Below, piece by piece: positions 14,664 through 22,449 of a DNA stretch of 23,330 nt. Both the position numbers and the translations under genes were made by a program. The notes beneath the pieces are model-generated. The model saw nothing but the letters and a program-made list of their open reading frames with translations, was not told where the DNA came from and ran no database searches. This stretch comes from JBBRVW01 sp038246545 (GTDB lineage: Bacteria > Actinomycetota > Actinomycetes > JACCUZ01), in NCBI GenBank assembly GCA_038246545.1, contig JBBRVW010000049.1, positions 1 to 23,330 on the forward strand. Reading direction: 5' to 3'. Within the stretch, counting starts at the first letter, position 1; each line of letters starts with the position of its first letter.

Positions 14664-15383
14664 GTGCTGTCGGACAGCGAGGTCCAGCGGGTCCTGGTCG
14701 TCACCGCGCACCCGGACGACGTGGACTTCGGCGCGGCCGGGACGATCTCGACGTTCACCGCGGCCGGGATCCAGGTCACCTACTGCATCTGCACCGACGG
14801 TGACGCTGGCGGCTTCGACCCCGACGTCGCCCGGGCGGCGATCCCCGGGATCCGCCGGGCCGAGCAGGTCGCGGCCGCTGCGGCCGTCGGCGTCACCGAG
14901 GTGCGGTTCCTGGGCTACCAGGACGGCGCGCTGGAGCCGACGCAGGACGTGCGCCGAGACATCAGCCGGGTCATCCGGCAGGTGCGCCCGCAGCGGGCCC
15001 TGATCCAGAGCCCGGAGCGCAACTGGCTACGGGTCGGCGCCAGCCACCCCGACCACCTCGCCGCCGGGACGGCCGCCATCGCCGCGATCTACCCGGACGC
15101 GCGCAATCCCTTCGCCCACCCCACCCTGCTCGCCGACGAGGGTCTCGAGGACTGGGCCGTCGCGGAGACCTGGCTGATGGCCCACCCCGACAGCAACCAC
15201 GTCGTCGACGTCACCGACGTCTTCCCCCGCAAGATCGCGGCCCTGACGGCGCACGCCAGCCAGACCTCCCACATGGACGACCTCGAGGGCCGCCTGCGCG
15301 AGTGGGGTGGCATCAACGCCGAGGCCGGTGGTCTTCCGGCCGGCCGGCTCGCCGAGCGCTTCTTCGTCGTCTCGACGGCCTGA
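14664..15383 (+). CDS. PIG-L family zinc-dependent deacetylase
   Basis: The protein has 239 residues. The zinc motif AHPDD (H16, D18, D19 region) opens the domain as TAHPDDVDFGAAGTIS. The third zinc ligand region is SHPDH (H128-H131), and CTDGDAGGF (43-51) is also typical. The family removes acetyl groups from N-acetylglucosamine conjugates (mycothiol, bacillithiol and related pathways) or acts in natural-product and small-molecule deacetylation. The short length is closer to BshB/LmbE-type members than to MshB, so a specific pathway is not assigned. It is probably cytoplasmic, with no signal peptide. It is divergent from the secreted M15-like gene and convergent with the amidase across a long hairpin. 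Confidence 0.92.
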   Translation: MLSDSEVQRVLVVTAHPDDVDFGAAGTISTFTAAGIQVTYCICTDGDAGGFDPDVARAAIPGIRRAEQVAAAAAVGVTEVRFLGYQDGALEPTQDVRRDISRVIRQVRPQRALIQSPERNWLRVGASHPDHLAAGTAAIAAIYPDARNPFAHPTLLADEGLEDWAVAETWLMAHPDSNHVVDVTDVFPRKIAALTAHASQTSHMDDLEGRLREWGGINAEAGGLPAGRLAERFFVVSTA

Positions 15384-15395
15384 TGCACCCGCCCA

Positions 15396-15433
15396 GTGAT
15401 TCACAGCGGGCAGTCCTGGTGATCCACAGCGGA
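15396..15433. repeat. Imperfect direct repeat next to the hairpin
   Basis: GTGATTCACAGCGGG (15396-15410) and GTGATCCACAGCGGA (15419-15433) match at 13 of 15 positions. The second copy is part of the left hairpin arm at 15416-15436. The first copy could pair with the same right arm, giving an alternative fold. Confidence 0.7.
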
Positions 15434-15474
15434 TCCGCTGGGACTTTTCCGATGGATCCGCTGTGGATCACCAG
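15416..15474. terminator. Long perfect inverted repeat, likely bidirectional terminator
   Basis: A 21-bp perfect stem (15416-15436 with 15454-15474) encloses a 17-nt loop that contains TTTT. It sits between the convergent PIG-L and amidase genes, and its right arm includes the amidase stop codon at 15468-15470. The left arm also contains a self-palindrome, CAGCGGATCCGCTG at 15427-15440. Confidence 0.8.
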
Positions 15475-16901
15475 CCTGTGCGGGCGGGCAGCAGTGACGG
15501 GTTGATCGCGGACACCGGGCGGCGCGCGCCGGCGGCCTGCTCGAAGGCGTACGCCAGCCCCAGCAGCAGCGCCTCGGCGCGGGCCGGGCCGAGAAAGGTC
15601 ACGCCGACCGGACGCCGTCCGCTGCGGGTGTACCCGGCCGGGACGACGAGGCTCGGACAGCCCGCGCGCGCGGCGATCCCGCAGCCGTGCGGCCCCGGCA
15701 GCACGACAGCGGCCGCGTCCGCCGCGCGCAGGGTCGCCTCGATCCCGTGCTCGCCCGCGATCGCGAGGTCCCTCGCCCGGTGCGCGAGGTACGCCGCGTG
15801 CTCGGCGGCGTGGTCGACCGCGAGGGCCGCGAGCACGTGCGCCTGGCCGAACTTCAGCGCCACCTCGGCGTGCGCCTCGTTCCACGCCGCGAGGTCGGCC
15901 AGGATGCGCACCGGCGCAGCCGCGGGCAGCCGCGCGAGATAGGCGTCGACGTCTCGGGCGAACTCGTGGTGCAGCACCGGGATCTCGACCGTCTCGGGCA
16001 GCTCCGGCACCTCGACGGTGACGGCCCCCCGATCCCGCATGACCTGCAGGGCCGCCCGGAAAACCTCCGCCTCGTCGGAGTCCAGGCCCTCCGGCTCCGG
16101 CGGGACGGCCAGCCGCACACCGGCGAGCGAGCCGGCCGCCAGGGCACCGCCGTACGAGTCGCCGGTGAGTGCACCGAGCAGCGCCGCCGCGTCCGCGACC
16201 GTGCGGGTGATCGGGCCGGCACAGTCCTGGCTGGCGGCGATCGGCAGGATGCCGTCGCCGGGGACCAGCCCGAGGGTCGGCTTCAGCCCGACCAGGCTCT
16301 GCGCGCACGCCGGGCTGAGGATCGAGCCGTCCGTCTCCGTGCCGACCGTCACGGTCGCGAGCCCGAGTGCGGCGGCGGCGGCAGAGCCCGAGCTCGACCC
16401 GCTCGGCGACCGGCTGACGTCGTACGGGTTGAGGACCTGCCCGCCGAGCGAGGAGTAACCGCTCGGCATCCGCTCGGCCATGAAGTTCGCCAGCTCGGTG
16501 AGGTTGGTCTTGCCGATCACCACTGCGCCGGCGGCGCGCAGCCGCGCGACGAGGCCCGCGTCGCGGTCCGGAACCGAGTGCTCCAGTGCGAGCGCCCCAC
16601 CGGTCGTCGGCGACCCGGCGACGTCGATGTTGTCCTTCACGAGCACCGGCACCCCGTGCAAGGGACCCCGCAGCCGGCCGTCCCGGCGCTCGGCGTCCAG
16701 CCCCTCTGCCCGCTCCGCGGCGTCGGGCACCAGGCAGCGGACGGCGTTGACGGCCGGGCCACCGGTGGAGAGCGCCGCGATCCGGGCCAGGTACGCGCCG
16801 ACCAGCGCCGAGCTCGTGGCGCTGCCGTCCGCGAGCGCCGCCGCGACATCGGCGACGCCGGCCGTCTCCAGGTCGAGGTCGTGGTGGCGCGCCGAGGTCA
16901 C
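15468..16901 (-). CDS. Amidase signature family hydrolase
   Basis: This 477-residue protein has the amidase signature fold, which hydrolyses amide bonds through a Ser-cisSer-Lys triad. The lysine is K89 (VLVKDNIDVAG). The Gly/Ser-rich loop SPSGSSSGSAAA (165-176) gives the cis-serine near S169. The nucleophile is S193 in GTETDGSILSPA. It resembles GatA in layout, but no gatB or gatC is nearby and the sequence has diverged, so it is probably a stand-alone amidase of unknown substrate. The GTG start at 16901 has no Shine-Dalgarno but lies 6 nt after TAGGCT (minus strand), suggesting a leaderless transcript. The stop codon is inside the arm of a long hairpin. Confidence 0.93.
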   Translation of the reverse strand: MTSARHHDLDLETAGVADVAAALADGSATSSALVGAYLARIAALSTGGPAVNAVRCLVPDAAERAEGLDAERRDGRLRGPLHGVPVLVKDNIDVAGSPTTGGALALEHSVPDRDAGLVARLRAAGAVVIGKTNLTELANFMAERMPSGYSSLGGQVLNPYDVSRSPSGSSSGSAAAAALGLATVTVGTETDGSILSPACAQSLVGLKPTLGLVPGDGILPIAASQDCAGPITRTVADAAALLGALTGDSYGGALAAGSLAGVRLAVPPEPEGLDSDEAEVFRAALQVMRDRGAVTVEVPELPETVEIPVLHHEFARDVDAYLARLPAAAPVRILADLAAWNEAHAEVALKFGQAHVLAALAVDHAAEHAAYLAHRARDLAIAGEHGIEATLRAADAAAVVLPGPHGCGIAARAGCPSLVVPAGYTRSGRRPVGVTFLGPARAEALLLGLAYAFEQAAGARRPVSAINPSLLPARTGW

Positions 16902-16907
16902 GGGCCG

Positions 16908-16913
16908 AGCCTA
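16908..16913 (-). promoter_or_regulatory. Candidate -10 element for a leaderless amidase transcript
   Basis: TAGGCT on the minus strand fits TANNNT and ends 6 nt before the GTG start. No ribosome binding site is present and no clear -35 was found. Confidence 0.35.
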
Positions 16914-17097
16914 GGACGCGGCACCGGTGCGGGAACACCGGGCAGCGGCGGCACAACGTCTCGATCACAGCTCGGACTCACCGCACGATCCTGGAAGCGC
17001 GCGGCCCACCGATGTCCGTACGGTCCCGCTGCCCGAAGGACGGGAGATCTCGGCACGGTGCACCTCGAACGCGGTGCCTCCGAAAGGGACAGATCGC

Positions 17098-18087
17098 ATG
17101 GTCGGTTACCTGGCCCGCCGTCTCGTCGCGATGGTCGTCACGCTCGTCGCGCTCACCATGATCGTCTTCCTCATCTTCAATGCCCTGCCGGCCGACCCGG
17201 CCCGCCTGACCTGCGGCAAGTCCTGCAGCCCGCAGATCATCGAGGCCAACCGGCACCGCCTGGGCCTCGACAAGCCGCTCGTGCAGCAGTACGAGGACTT
17301 CGCGAAGGGGATCGTCGCCGGCCGCACCTACGGCACCGGACAGGCGCAGTTCGACTGCCCGGTGCCCTGCCTGGGCTACTCGTTCCGCAAGGGCGACAAC
17401 GTCACCCACCTGCTCACGAGCAGGTTCCCGGTGACCGCCCAGCTCGCGCTCGGCGCCTTCGTCCTCTGGATCCTGCTCGGCGTCAGCGTCGGGGTCGTCG
17501 GCGCGCTCAAGCGCGGCAAGTGGCAGGACCGCACGATCATGGCCGCGGCGATGGTGGGCTACTCGTTCCCGTCGTTCTTCATCGGGCTGCTGCTGGTCTT
17601 CTTCGTGCAGATCAAGTGGGGCGTCATCGGCTTCGACGGCTACGTACCGCTGACCGAGGACCCCGGGAAGTGGCTGGCCGGGTTCGCGCTGCCGTGGATC
17701 GCCCTGGCCCTGCTGTACGCGGCGCTGTATGCCCGCCTGACCCGCAACCAGATGCTCGAGACGCTGGGCGAGGACTACATCCGGACCGCGCGGGCGAAGG
17801 GCCTGCGGGAGCGCGTCGTCATCGGCAAGCACGGGTTGCGCGCCTGCCTGACACCGATCGTCACCGCCGCCGGGCTGGACCTCGCCGGGCTGCTCGGCGG
17901 CGCCATCATCACCGAGCAGGTGTTCGGGCTGCCGGGCATCGGCCGCCTCGCCGTCGACTCCGTGACCGACGCCGACCTGCCGGTCATCACCGGGACGGTG
18001 CTCGTCGCGGCGACGTTCGTCATCCTCGCGAACCTCGTCGTCGACCTGGCCTACGCCGTCATCGACCCGCGCGTCCGGCTGACCTGA
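17098..18087 (+). CDS. DppB/OppB-type ABC transporter permease, orphan
   Basis: This 329-residue inner-membrane permease is of the peptide/nickel (BPD type 1) kind. The first helix is about 10-29, followed by a large outer loop (31-108), then five helices from about 115 to 318. The EAA loop that contacts the ATPase reads EDYIRTARAKGLRERVV (225-241). The outer loop holds two CxxxC pairs (C39/C43 and C87/C91) that could form disulfides. The ATG at 17098 has AAAGGGA about 9 nt upstream; TACGGT at 17019-17024 could be a -10. Such permeases normally sit with a second permease, a binding protein and one or two ATPases. None is present on either side, so it is either a remnant or uses subunits from elsewhere. 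Its stop codon lies in a (CTGAC)6 repeat. Confidence 0.9.
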   Translation: MVGYLARRLVAMVVTLVALTMIVFLIFNALPADPARLTCGKSCSPQIIEANRHRLGLDKPLVQQYEDFAKGIVAGRTYGTGQAQFDCPVPCLGYSFRKGDNVTHLLTSRFPVTAQLALGAFVLWILLGVSVGVVGALKRGKWQDRTIMAAAMVGYSFPSFFIGLLLVFFVQIKWGVIGFDGYVPLTEDPGKWLAGFALPWIALALLYAALYARLTRNQMLETLGEDYIRTARAKGLRERVVIGKHGLRACLTPIVTAAGLDLAGLLGGAIITEQVFGLPGIGRLAVDSVTDADLPVITGTVLVAATFVILANLVVDLAYAVIDPRVRLT

Positions 18088-18108
18088 CCTGACCTGACCT
18101 GACCTGAC
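18079..18108 (+). repeat. (CTGAC)6 tandem repeat over the permease stop codon
   Basis: Six perfect copies of CTGAC begin in the last two codons of the permease and provide its TGA stop at 18085-18087. With a period of five, TGA occurs in all three frames, so the array stops any reading frame. A degenerate Ser/Thr/Asp-type run of ACCGAG-like units follows to about 18144. No gene is seen in 18088-18205. Confidence 0.95.
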
Positions 18109-18205
18109 ACCGAGACCGAGGCCGAGACCGACGACACCGACGGGAAACCGGACCCCTCACCCCTCGACCCGCACCGATGTGCCACGACCAGACAGGTGGG
18201 ACGAC

Positions 18206-18709
18206 ATGACCGCTGTACTTCCCGAAGGAACCACGAAGGGCGGGCTGCCGATCGTGGACGGTCGCCGGGTCGCCGAGCCGCACCCTTCCCAGTTCGACTT
18301 CTGGCTCGGCAGCTGGCGGGTCCGGCACCTCGACGGCGAGCCGGTGCGCGGCCGCAACGAGGTCGCGTGGACCCTCGACGGCAAGGTCCTGTGGGAGCAG
18401 TTCTCGGCCGGTCGCGACCCGTTCACCGGCTGGAGCTTCTCGGTGCCGGTCGTCGGCCGGGGGTGGGTGCAGACGTGGGTCGACAACAACGGCGCCTACC
18501 TCGACTTCGTCGGCGGCTGGCTGCCCGACCCGACCGGCGGCCGGATGGTGCTGGAGCGCAGCACCGGCCGGGCCGGCCCGGCGCGTCAGCGGATGACCTG
18601 GCACTCGATCACGGACCGCGGCTTCATCTGGGACTGGGCGTCGCAGCCCACCGGGGACCCCGACGAGCCATGGGACCTCGTGTGGAGATTGGGTTACGGC
18701 CGTCGCTGA
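18206..18709 (+). CDS. FDFWLG-motif protein (DUF1579/lipocalin-like)
   Basis: This 167-residue soluble protein has the short motif QFDFWLGSWRV (about 29-39), followed by alternating beta strands (VLWEQFSAG, GWSFSVPVV, WVQTWVDNNGAYLDFVGGW, RQRMTWHSI, FIWDWASQ). That pattern is typical of DUF1579-like, lipocalin or nitrobindin-like small barrels that may bind a small ligand; function is not established. It is Trp-rich. The ATG at 18206 has AGGTGGG 5 nt upstream. It lies 63 nt before an AraC-type regulator on the same strand and may be in one unit with it. It does not look like a partner of the upstream permease. Confidence 0.75.
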   Translation: MTAVLPEGTTKGGLPIVDGRRVAEPHPSQFDFWLGSWRVRHLDGEPVRGRNEVAWTLDGKVLWEQFSAGRDPFTGWSFSVPVVGRGWVQTWVDNNGAYLDFVGGWLPDPTGGRMVLERSTGRAGPARQRMTWHSITDRGFIWDWASQPTGDPDEPWDLVWRLGYGRR

Positions 18710-18772
18710 AACGGCGGGTACCGCCGTACGGTGCTGTCTGCCGGGCCGGACTCTCGGGGCAGGGGTGGTGCG

Positions 18773-19645
18773 ATGGACGCGACCGTGACGCCCCTGCTGG
18801 CCGCCCCCACCCTGCGGCTCGGCCGGTTCCGCTGCCCGCCGACCGGAGCGGAGTGGGGCGCCGAGAACGACATCGGACCTCTCGCGCACGTGGTGTTCCC
18901 GGAGCGGCCGCTGACCATCACCCGGCCCCGCACCGGGCCCCAGCTCGGCGACCGCAACTGGGCCCTGCTCTACCAGCCCGGTCAGCGGTACCAGCGCCAG
19001 CTGGTCGACGCCGACGGCGACGAGTGCACCTTCGTGGCGCTCTCGCCGGAGCTGTACGGCGACCTGCTCGCCGCCGACCGGGCCGTGCCGAGGGCCTTCG
19101 ACGCGGGACGGGTGCTCGTCGAGGATGACACGTGGCTCGGCTACCAGGAGTGCCTTGCGGCCGCTGCCGAAGGTCACGGCCGGCTGGTCGAGCAGCAGCT
19201 TCGCGCGGTCCTCGACGAGGTGCTGCGACGTCCGGCGTCCCTCCACGAGCACAGCGACGATGCCGCCGACAAGACACCGCAGGGATCCGACCGCCGGGTG
19301 CATGAGGCGTGCCGGGTCCTTGCCACGCACCTCGACGAGCGGTTGACGCTGCCGGCGGTCGCGGAGGCGGTCGGCCTGTCCACCTACCATTTCTGCCGGC
19401 TGTTCCGCGCCACCACCGGACTGACCGTGCACGCCTATCGCAAGCGGCTGCGGCTGCGCACTGCGTTCTCGACCTGCGCGTCGCGACCCGACGGCAAGCT
19501 CAGCGAGGTCGCGATGGCGGTGGGCTACGCGTCGCACAGCCACATGACCACTGACTTCCAGGCCGCGCTCGCGATGACGCCGTCGGGTGTCCGGGACCGC
19601 TACGCCCGGGGCACCGCCGCGGCCGGCGTCTTCCACCTTCGCTAG
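18773..19645 (+). CDS. AraC-family transcriptional regulator
   Basis: The protein has 290 residues. The N-terminal half (about 10-165) is a ligand-type domain without clear identity, with FRCPPTGAEWG near its start. The C-terminal DNA-binding domain has two helix-turn-helix units: LTLPAVAEAVGLSTYHFCRLFR (about 191-212) and LSEVAMAVGYASHSHMTTDFQ (about 243-263), joined by the usual long helix (AYRKRLRLRTAF). The ATG at 18773 is supported by AGGGG 7 nt upstream. AraC proteins bind direct repeats, often next to their own target genes; the FDFWLG gene just upstream is the natural candidate. The stop overlaps a possible minus-strand gene remnant. Confidence 0.92.
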   Translation: MDATVTPLLAAPTLRLGRFRCPPTGAEWGAENDIGPLAHVVFPERPLTITRPRTGPQLGDRNWALLYQPGQRYQRQLVDADGDECTFVALSPELYGDLLAADRAVPRAFDAGRVLVEDDTWLGYQECLAAAAEGHGRLVEQQLRAVLDEVLRRPASLHEHSDDAADKTPQGSDRRVHEACRVLATHLDERLTLPAVAEAVGLSTYHFCRLFRATTGLTVHAYRKRLRLRTAFSTCASRPDGKLSEVAMAVGYASHSHMTTDFQAALAMTPSGVRDRYARGTAAAGVFHLR

Positions 19646-19742
19646 CGCTGGGTGCGCTCGCGCGTCCACAGGTCGAGGTCGCCCTTGGTACCGGGCGCTC
19701 GAGGACGCTGATGCCCCCGTATCCGGCGACGTCGGCGATCAC
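19642..19742 (-). pseudogene. Possible C-terminal gene remnant
   Basis: On the minus strand the sequence reads VIADVAGYGGISVLERP. After a one-base shift near 19691 it continues GTKGDLDLWTRERTQR to a TAG at 19642-19644, which overlaps the AraC stop through the palindrome GCTAGC. It looks like the end of an old convergent gene, but only about 34 residues remain and I do not recognise the family. It may be chance. Nothing else is seen in 19743-19811. Confidence 0.2.
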
Positions 19743-19811
19743 AGGCAACGGCGGCCCATGGGTACCACCGTTACGCGACCGGGAGAACGCCTCGAGGGCT
19801 ACTGTCCGGCC

Positions 19812-20735
19812 ATGAGCTCACGCGCTCCCCGGCGCCGCTGGCGGCAGGCCTGCACCCTGGCACTCGCCACTAGCGCCATGACAGCACTCGTGGCAGCACC
19901 CGCAGGTGGCCAAACGACTCCCCACGTGAGCGGCACGTTCTCGGTAACGTGGGCCGGTGTGACCGGCGCCGGGTCGGAGCAGCCACCAGCTGCAGCGAAG
20001 TGGTCCTTCGGCTTCGCCGTTCCCGCCAGCACGGACGGCGACTACCCGGCGGCCCTCGTCTCGGTCGGACAGGACGCGGTCACGCAACCGTGCGCGGACT
20101 ACCCGGACGGCGGCTCGATCATCACCCGGGTGGCTGACGTCGACGTGCGCGCTGCCCGGGTGAACGTCGTCCCCTACCTCGACATCCGACGTGGCACGGG
20201 GCACGTGGTCCTTCGCCCGTCCCGCGCCGACAGCGGATCGGCGACCCGGACGACCGACCGTGAGTGCGCCGCGCCCTATGACGGCGAGAACGGCGTCTCC
20301 ACCGAGAGTGTCCCGGCGTCCGCACTCTTCGGCGACATCATCACGCCACGGCCGTGGCGCGTCCGGCGCGCTGCGGACGGCATCTGGCGCGGCACCGGAT
20401 CGCAGACGCTGTCCAACGGGGTCGACGGCTACGCGCCGCAGGTGCAGACCGCCGACATCCGGTTGGCGGGCTCCGCGGTGGGTCTGCACGCGCTGTGCCG
20501 GATCCCGACGAATCACCAGCTGCGCCTCGAGCGGACTGCGCGGGCCGCTCGGCAGTACCTCGCCAGTGCGGGCCTGCCGAGGGCCCACCTCGCCCAGCGG
20601 GCCTCGTACCAGGTCCCGGCCGGCCGCTACTTCGTCCTGGAGCGCGACACCGAGACCTACTGGCCCTGCGGTCCGCAGTCGGTGACATTGGTCCGCAGCA
20701 CTGGCCGACCGGCCGGGGGCGGCGGCGCGCTTTAG
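19812..20735 (+). CDS. Secreted protein of unknown function
   Basis: The protein has 307 residues. A typical signal peptide starts SSRAPRRRWRQ, has the core TLALATSAMTALVAAPA, and is cleaved near residue 33. The mature part is beta-rich and holds four cysteines (in QPCADYP, DRECAAP, ALCRIP and YWPCGPQ), so two disulfides are likely. No enzyme motif or known domain was recognised. The ATG at 19812 was chosen because it places the signal peptide at the N-terminus; the frame is open upstream, and another ATG at 19758 would bury it. The ribosome binding site is weak. It is convergent with guaA and ends inside a hairpin. Confidence 0.72.
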   Translation: MSSRAPRRRWRQACTLALATSAMTALVAAPAGGQTTPHVSGTFSVTWAGVTGAGSEQPPAAAKWSFGFAVPASTDGDYPAALVSVGQDAVTQPCADYPDGGSIITRVADVDVRAARVNVVPYLDIRRGTGHVVLRPSRADSGSATRTTDRECAAPYDGENGVSTESVPASALFGDIITPRPWRVRRAADGIWRGTGSQTLSNGVDGYAPQVQTADIRLAGSAVGLHALCRIPTNHQLRLERTARAARQYLASAGLPRAHLAQRASYQVPAGRYFVLERDTETYWPCGPQSVTLVRSTGRPAGGGGAL

Positions 20736-20750
20736 CTGCCGCCCGGCCGG
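20709..20750. terminator. GC-rich hairpin spanning the stop of the secreted protein
   Basis: CCGGCCGGG and CGGC (20709-20723) pair with GCCGCCCGGCCGG (20738-20750), giving a 13-bp stem with a 2-nt bulge and a 14-nt loop that contains the TAG stop. It lies between convergent genes and may act in both directions. Confidence 0.55.
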
Positions 20751-20790
20751 CAGCCGCTACGGCACACACTGCTCCGTGCCGCGCCCGTGA

Positions 20791-22362
20791 CTACTCCCAC
20801 TCGATGGTGCCGGGGGGCTTCGAGGTGATGTCGAGGGTGACCCGGTTGACCTCGCGCACCTCGTTGGTGATGCGGGTCGAGATGCGCGCCAGCACGTCGT
20901 AGGGGACGCGGGTCCAGTCGGCGGTCATGGCGTCCTCGGACGACACCGGCCGCAGGACGACGGGGTGGCCGTACGTGCGCTCGTCACCTTGGACGCCGAC
21001 CGACCGGACGTCGCCGAGCAGGACGACCGGGCACTGCCAGATGTCGCGGTCGAGGCCAGCCGCGGTGAGCTCCTCGCGGGCGACTGCGTCGGCCTCGCGC
21101 AGGACGTCGAGGCGCTCCATCGTGACCTCGCCCACGATCCGGATGCCGAGGCCGGGCCCCGGGAACGGCTGGCGCCACACGATCGCCTCGGGCAGGCCGA
21201 GCTCGAGCCCGACCTTGCGCACCTCGTCCTTGAACAGCGCGCGCAGCGGCTCCACGAGGGCGAACTGCAGGTCGTCGGGCAGGCCGCCCACGTTGTGGTG
21301 GGACTTGATGTTGGCCGTGCCGGTGCCGCCGCCGGACTCCACGACGTCGGGGTAGAGCGTGCCCTGCACGAGGAACTCGACCGTCTCGCCGTCGGCACCC
21401 GCTTCGGCGACCACCTCGCGGGCAGCCTCCTCGAAGACCCGGATGAACTCGCGGCCGATGATCTTGCGCTTCTGCTCGGGGTCGCTGACCCCGGCGAGCG
21501 CGTCGAGGAACTGCTTCGAGGCGTCGGCCACCTTGAGCCGGACGCCGGTCGCGTCGACGAAGTCGCGCTCGACCTGCTCGGCCTCGCCCTTGCGGAGCAG
21601 CCCGTGGTCGACGAACACGCACGTGAGCTGGTCGCCGACGGCGCGCTGCACGAGCGCCGCGGCGACCGCCGAGTCGACCCCGCCGGACAGGCCGCAGACG
21701 ACCCGCTTGTCGCCGACCTGGGCCCGGATCACGGCGACCTGGTCGTCGATGATGCTGGTCATGGTCCAGCTGGGCTCGAGGCCGGCGAGCTCGTAGAGGA
21801 AGTGTTCGAGCACCGCCTGCCCGTGCTCGGTGTGCAGGACCTCCGGGTGGAACTGCACGCCGGCCAGGCCCCGGCCGGAGTCCTCGAAGGCGGCGACCGG
21901 CGTGTCGGCGGTGCGGGCCACGACGTCGAAGCCCTCCGGAGCCACCGAGACGGCGTCGTTGTGCGACATCCAGACCGACTGCTCGCGGGGCAGCCCGTGG
22001 AACAGCGTCGGGTCGCCCCCGACGACCTCGAGCGAGGTGCGGCCGAACTCGGCGGAGCCGGTGCGCTCGACGGTGCCGCCGAGGGCGAGGGCCATCGACT
22101 GGAAGCCGTAGCAGATGCCGAACGCCGGGACGCCGGCCGTGAACATCGCCGGGTCGACCGACGGGGCGCCAGGGGCGTAGACCGAGGACGGGCCGCCGGA
22201 GAGCACGATCGCGGCGGGTTTCCTCGCCAGCATCTCCGCGACCGTCATCGTGTGCGGCACGATCTCGCTGTAGACCCGGGCCTCGCGCACCCGCCGCGCG
22301 ATGAGCTGCGCGTACTGGGCGCCGAAGTCGACGACGAGGACCGGAGCGGGCGTCGCTGTCAC
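20791..22362 (-). CDS. guaA: GMP synthase (glutamine-hydrolysing)
   Basis: This 523-residue enzyme converts XMP, ATP and glutamine to GMP in purine synthesis. The class I glutamine amidotransferase domain (about 8-195) has the nucleophile C84 in GICYGFQ and H172/E174 in FHPEV. The ATP pyrophosphatase domain has the P-loop SGGVDS (226-231). The C-terminal dimerisation and XMP-binding domain has FPGPGLGIRI and ends in the conserved tail KPPGTIEWE. Length and motifs are complete. The GTG start at 22362 is supported by GGGAGG on the minus strand (22371-22376), 8 nt away. It is divergent from the ABC exporter gene. Confidence 0.98.
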   Translation of the reverse strand: MTATPAPVLVVDFGAQYAQLIARRVREARVYSEIVPHTMTVAEMLARKPAAIVLSGGPSSVYAPGAPSVDPAMFTAGVPAFGICYGFQSMALALGGTVERTGSAEFGRTSLEVVGGDPTLFHGLPREQSVWMSHNDAVSVAPEGFDVVARTADTPVAAFEDSGRGLAGVQFHPEVLHTEHGQAVLEHFLYELAGLEPSWTMTSIIDDQVAVIRAQVGDKRVVCGLSGGVDSAVAAALVQRAVGDQLTCVFVDHGLLRKGEAEQVERDFVDATGVRLKVADASKQFLDALAGVSDPEQKRKIIGREFIRVFEEAAREVVAEAGADGETVEFLVQGTLYPDVVESGGGTGTANIKSHHNVGGLPDDLQFALVEPLRALFKDEVRKVGLELGLPEAIVWRQPFPGPGLGIRIVGEVTMERLDVLREADAVAREELTAAGLDRDIWQCPVVLLGDVRSVGVQGDERTYGHPVVLRPVSSEDAMTADWTRVPYDVLARISTRITNEVREVNRVTLDITSKPPGTIEWE

Positions 22363-22435
22363 CCCCCGATCCTCCCATGCGGACGGGACCGGCCCGCACC
22401 CGGAAACCCGGTGTCGCGATGTCCGACCGACGCCG

Positions 22436-22441
22436 TACCGT
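22436..22441 (+). promoter_or_regulatory. Candidate -10 element for a leaderless exporter transcript
   Basis: TACCGT fits TANNNT and ends 8 nt before the GTG at 22450, with no ribosome binding site in between. No clear -35 was found. Confidence 0.35.
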
Positions 22442-22449
22442 CGAGCATC

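Noticed and set aside
14619..15383. ATG at 14619 as the PIG-L start
   Set aside because: It lies within the candidate -10 element and lacks a ribosome binding site; GTG 14664 has GAGAGGAG at good spacing.
15396..15474. Insertion sequence ends or an attachment site
   Set aside because: No transposase or integrase gene is adjacent, and the arms flank only 17 nt.
15468..16901. GatA subunit of the tRNA amidotransferase
   Set aside because: No gatB or gatC nearby and the signature region has diverged (PSGSSSGS, ETDGSI); a stand-alone amidase is more likely.
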